DNA of 64,000 nucleotides from Oribacterium sp. KHPX15 (GTDB taxonomy: Bacteria > Bacillota > Clostridia > Lachnospirales > Lachnospiraceae). Location: assembly GCF_900107835.1 (NCBI RefSeq), contig NZ_FNRG01000007.1:1-64000 (forward strand). Reading direction: 5' to 3'. Below are positions 61,929 through 64,000 of this stretch, piece after piece (the first letter of the stretch is position 1; each line of letters begins with the position of its first letter). The translations under genes and the position numbers were made by a program. The notes beneath the pieces are model-generated. The model worked only from the letters and a program-made list of their open reading frames with translations, searched no databases and was not told the origin of the DNA.

Positions 61929-62648
61929 TCAGTGCCCTCTGGGCACATTTCCCAAAAGGTTTTTTTCGTAAGTTCTGTCTGCTTTCATCAGGTTTATGAA
62001 AACTACAAGGAGCACGATGCCTGCGCCCCAGATAGATTTATAGCTTACCAATCGGCATCCCAGAGTACCCACATAAGCTCCAGCCATAAAAATAATGAGC
62101 ATGCTTAGATGGAGCTTCCATCGCCTTGTTGCCTCTGGATTACCGTCACGAAAAGCTTTTACCAGGTTTGAACCAAACTGTCTTATGTGGTTGGTGCAGA
62201 AAGTTGTTGCCATACCTATACCCTCAGACTGCCTGAAGGTGTTGAATTGCATGGCACAGATAAAGTTAAGAGTAACCTGACAGATCTGATCCGGCCATTC
62301 TGCCGGCATAAGTCCTAACAAAATTACGGCAATTAATTCGATGCCCACAAGGATGGTGTCCCATCTGAGCAGATGATATTTCTTAACCGCCTTTGCCAGA
62401 ACCTCTGAAAGGATGGTTCCACCCAGGTAGGCGGCAAATGGTATCAGGTAGTAAGCGGCCTTTCCGTAGTTACCGTTCCCTAAGTTTAAGCCAAGGAGAA
62501 CAACATTGGCAGTCTGTGCATTACAGAAAACGCCTCCGCGAATGTTGTAGGTATAAGCACCGTAATAGCCTCCCACAAATATAAGTGACCAGAAGACCCA
62601 TATCTTCTCGCACTCCAGAAATTCTTCCTTCTCTGATTTTGTTTCCAT
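61929..62648 (-). CDS. YoaK/DUF1275-family membrane protein
   Basis: A 239-residue protein with six hydrophobic segments and a YTYNIRGGVFCNAQTANVVLLGLNLG opening characteristic of DUF1275. Role unknown. A variant iteron-like site is embedded in it at 62315. Confidence 0.8.
   Translation of the reverse strand: METKSEKEEFLECEKIWVFWSLIFVGGYYGAYTYNIRGGVFCNAQTANVVLLGLNLGNGNYGKAAYYLIPFAAYLGGTILSEVLAKAVKKYHLLRWDTILVGIELIAVILLGLMPAEWPDQICQVTLNFICAMQFNTFRQSEGIGMATTFCTNHIRQFGSNLVKAFRDGNPEATRRWKLHLSMLIIFMAGAYVGTLGCRLVSYKSIWGAGIVLLVVFINLMKADRTYEKNLLGNVPRGH
62315..62330 (+). repeat. Dispersed iteron-like site 9, inside the DUF1275 gene
   Basis: CTAACA-AAATT-ACGGC, two changes from the consensus; the same two changes occur in the origin site at 7946. 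Confidence 0.45.
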
Positions 62649-62804
62649 AAATTCTCCAAAATAGATTCGTAAACGTAATTAACTGCCATTTCTGAGTTAG
62701 CCTAGTTTGCGTCTACTCGTAAACAATTAATGTAGTGTAAGTATGCTCATTAACGAGTTTTAATAATAAATGTCTCCCCTAGGATAACCCTTTTTTTTAT
62801 AAAA

Positions 62805-62833
62805 TAAAAGTCGGGCACTATACCCGACTTTTA
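62805..62833. terminator. rlmB terminator
   Basis: Arms TAAAAGTCGGG / CCCGACTTTTA, 30 bp beyond the rlmB stop, with an AT-rich tail on both sides. Confidence 0.8.
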
Positions 62834-62863
62834 TATCTTATATTATGTTTGAGATTTTATACA

Positions 62864-63607
62864 TCATCCATTCAGTCTCTGACGCACAATCTCATAGGCC
62901 AGAACACCGCAGGCCACAGAAGCATTGAGGGAATCAATGTTTCCGAACATAGGAATGGAGGCTACCATGTCGCACTTCTCCTTTACGAGTCGTGATACGC
63001 CCTCTCCTTCATTTCCGATAACGAGACCGATGGCACCTTTCAGGTTCAGCTTATACATCTGCTCGCCATCCATATCGGCACAAACAAACCAAAGTCCTTC
63101 CTTTTTCAGATCTTCGATGGTCTGACCGATATTTGTAACCTTGGCAACCTTTGTGTATTCCAGGGCACCGGCTGAAGTTTTGGCAACTGTTGAGGTGAGT
63201 CCCACAGCACGTCTTTCGCGAATGATTACGCCGTGTGCGCCTGCAAGATTAGCCGTACGGATCATGGCACCGAGATTGTGAGGATCTTCTATTCCGTCCA
63301 GAATAAAAAGAAACGGGCTTTCATTTTTCTCCCTGGCATAGTCAAGTATTTCCTCAACTGTGCTGTAGTGGAAAGCTGCAAGATAAGCTATGGCACCCTG
63401 GTGTGAACCCTGACCGGCAATCTCATCGAGTCTTTCCTTTTTAACGAATTCCGGCTTGATACCGGCTTTCTTTGCTTCTCTTATGATGGTGGAAACAGGA
63501 CCGTCATGAACACCGTCCTGCAGAAACAGACGGTCAACTGTTTTTCCGGCACGAAAAGCTTCGATAACCGGATTTCTGCCGATGATGGTAAATTGTTCGT
63601 CTCTCAT
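62864..63607 (-). CDS. rlmB: 23S rRNA (guanosine-2'-O-)-methyltransferase RlmB / TrmH family
   Basis: A 247-residue SPOUT methyltransferase: FTIIGRNPVIEAFRAGKTV is the substrate-binding N-terminus, LDGIEDPHNLGAMIRTANLAG the motif 1 with Asn and Arg, and VIGNEGEGVSRLV with SIPMFGNIDSLNASVACGVL motifs 2-3 for the knot. It follows mrnC, its usual neighbour in Firmicutes. Start ATG at 63607, behind AAAGGTC. Confidence 0.92.
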   Translation of the reverse strand: MRDEQFTIIGRNPVIEAFRAGKTVDRLFLQDGVHDGPVSTIIREAKKAGIKPEFVKKERLDEIAGQGSHQGAIAYLAAFHYSTVEEILDYAREKNESPFLFILDGIEDPHNLGAMIRTANLAGAHGVIIRERRAVGLTSTVAKTSAGALEYTKVAKVTNIGQTIEDLKKEGLWFVCADMDGEQMYKLNLKGAIGLVIGNEGEGVSRLVKEKCDMVASIPMFGNIDSLNASVACGVLAYEIVRQRLNG

Positions 63608-63737
63608 ATATAGACCTTTCAAAAGTTAATTAATAAAATGCAGAGGAGTTAATTGATGATCTGTCCTCAGAAATAGCACATATTTTCGACTCAATGATAC
63701 TCTTCGAAAATCACATACCAATCATCATCTGGGATTT

Positions 63738-64000
63738 TTAGGAATCCGGATTTTCTGCATCAGAGGAATAGTCATTATCAGGAAGTTCTGTCTTTTCCTC
63801 ATGCTTTATCTTCCCGTATTTGTCATGCAATTCCCGGAGATGATGGATGCCCATGGCTTCAATCTCCAGCAGGCGTTCGTACTGTTCTGTCAGATACAGA
63901 TACCCGATAAGAGCCTCAAAACCTGTGGCGCGACGATACTCCTGGATGGAGCTGTTCTTACTGTGGGTTACGGACTTCTGGTTCCTGCCTCGCCGGTAAA
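63738..64000 (-). CDS. mrnC: Mini-ribonuclease 3 (3' part, cut by window edge)
   Basis: The last 87 codons are seen: RRGRNQKSVTHSKNSS followed by IQEYRRATGFEALIGYLYLT, the C-terminal half of the Mini-III RNase fold, and an acidic tail. Mini-III trims 23S rRNA precursors. Its gene continues beyond 64000. The rlmB start lies 130 bp downstream. Confidence 0.9.
   Translation of the reverse strand, partial: YRRGRNQKSVTHSKNSSIQEYRRATGFEALIGYLYLTEQYERLLEIEAMGIHHLRELHDKYGKIKHEEKTELPDNDYSSDAENPDS

Overview
The window reads as a Firmicutes replicon of moderate GC from a Lachnospiraceae-type gut or rumen bacterium, most like Butyrivibrio or a close relative. That placement rests on recalled protein resemblance (anaerobic cobalamin genes, carboxyspermidine-type polyamine operon, LPXTG pili, Rpn-family remnant, holin-like type I toxin); no database search was run. 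Gene density is high and most genes are on the minus strand, apart from plus-strand blocks at 16.9-18.5, 31.1-32.0, 42.7-50.2, 55.7-56.7 and 58.1-59.4 kb.

Layout. 0.1-3.5 kb: cbiD-cobM-cbiG of anaerobic cobalamin synthesis, preceded by a 54-bp tandem array. 3.9-6.5 kb: WYL regulator, Nudix hydrolase and a stand-alone, divergent RNA polymerase alpha gene. 6.7-8.6 kb: a Rep_3-type initiator gene and an origin-like region with an AT-rich stretch, a DnaA-box-like site and 15 iterons (ATAACA-N5-ACGGT). 8.7-19 kb: two unknown genes, an RpoD-like sigma factor, rhomboid, transglutaminase-like and HtrA-like proteases, several small or unknown genes, tRNA-Thr(TGT) and a holin-like type I toxin-antitoxin locus. 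19-28.3 kb: UvrD and HelD helicases, a COG0523 GTPase, a second sigma-70 factor, an SseB-like protein and a HAD phosphatase. 28.9-32.5 kb: chemoreceptor, nicotinamidase, XRE regulator and an Rpn nuclease remnant. 32.6-42.0 kb: a sortase-assembled pilus operon. 42.4-50.3 kb: a polyamine operon (arginine decarboxylase, SpeE, CASDH, CASDC, agmatine deiminase, N-carbamoylputrescine amidase) behind a structured, terminator-bearing leader. 50.3-64 kb: pyrC with a leader-ORF attenuator, a GGDEF/EAL protein, a flippase-like protein, GT2, mgtE with a uORF, tRNA-Thr(GGT), a 53-bp tandem array, aroK, aroE, a YoaK-like protein, rlmB and mrnC (cut by the right edge).

Working model (inference). The Rep gene and iterons make this look like a secondary chromosome or chromid, or a chromosome carrying an integrated replicon. 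A divergent alpha subunit lies beside the origin, an RpoD-like sigma 4 kb away, and a further sigma factor and HelD elsewhere in the window: an unusual concentration of RNA polymerase genes. Iteron-like sites also recur singly across the window, both between and inside genes. Two distant tandem arrays share an identical GRGTCA-N20-TGACYC dyad, and five REP-like palindromes sit mostly at gene ends.
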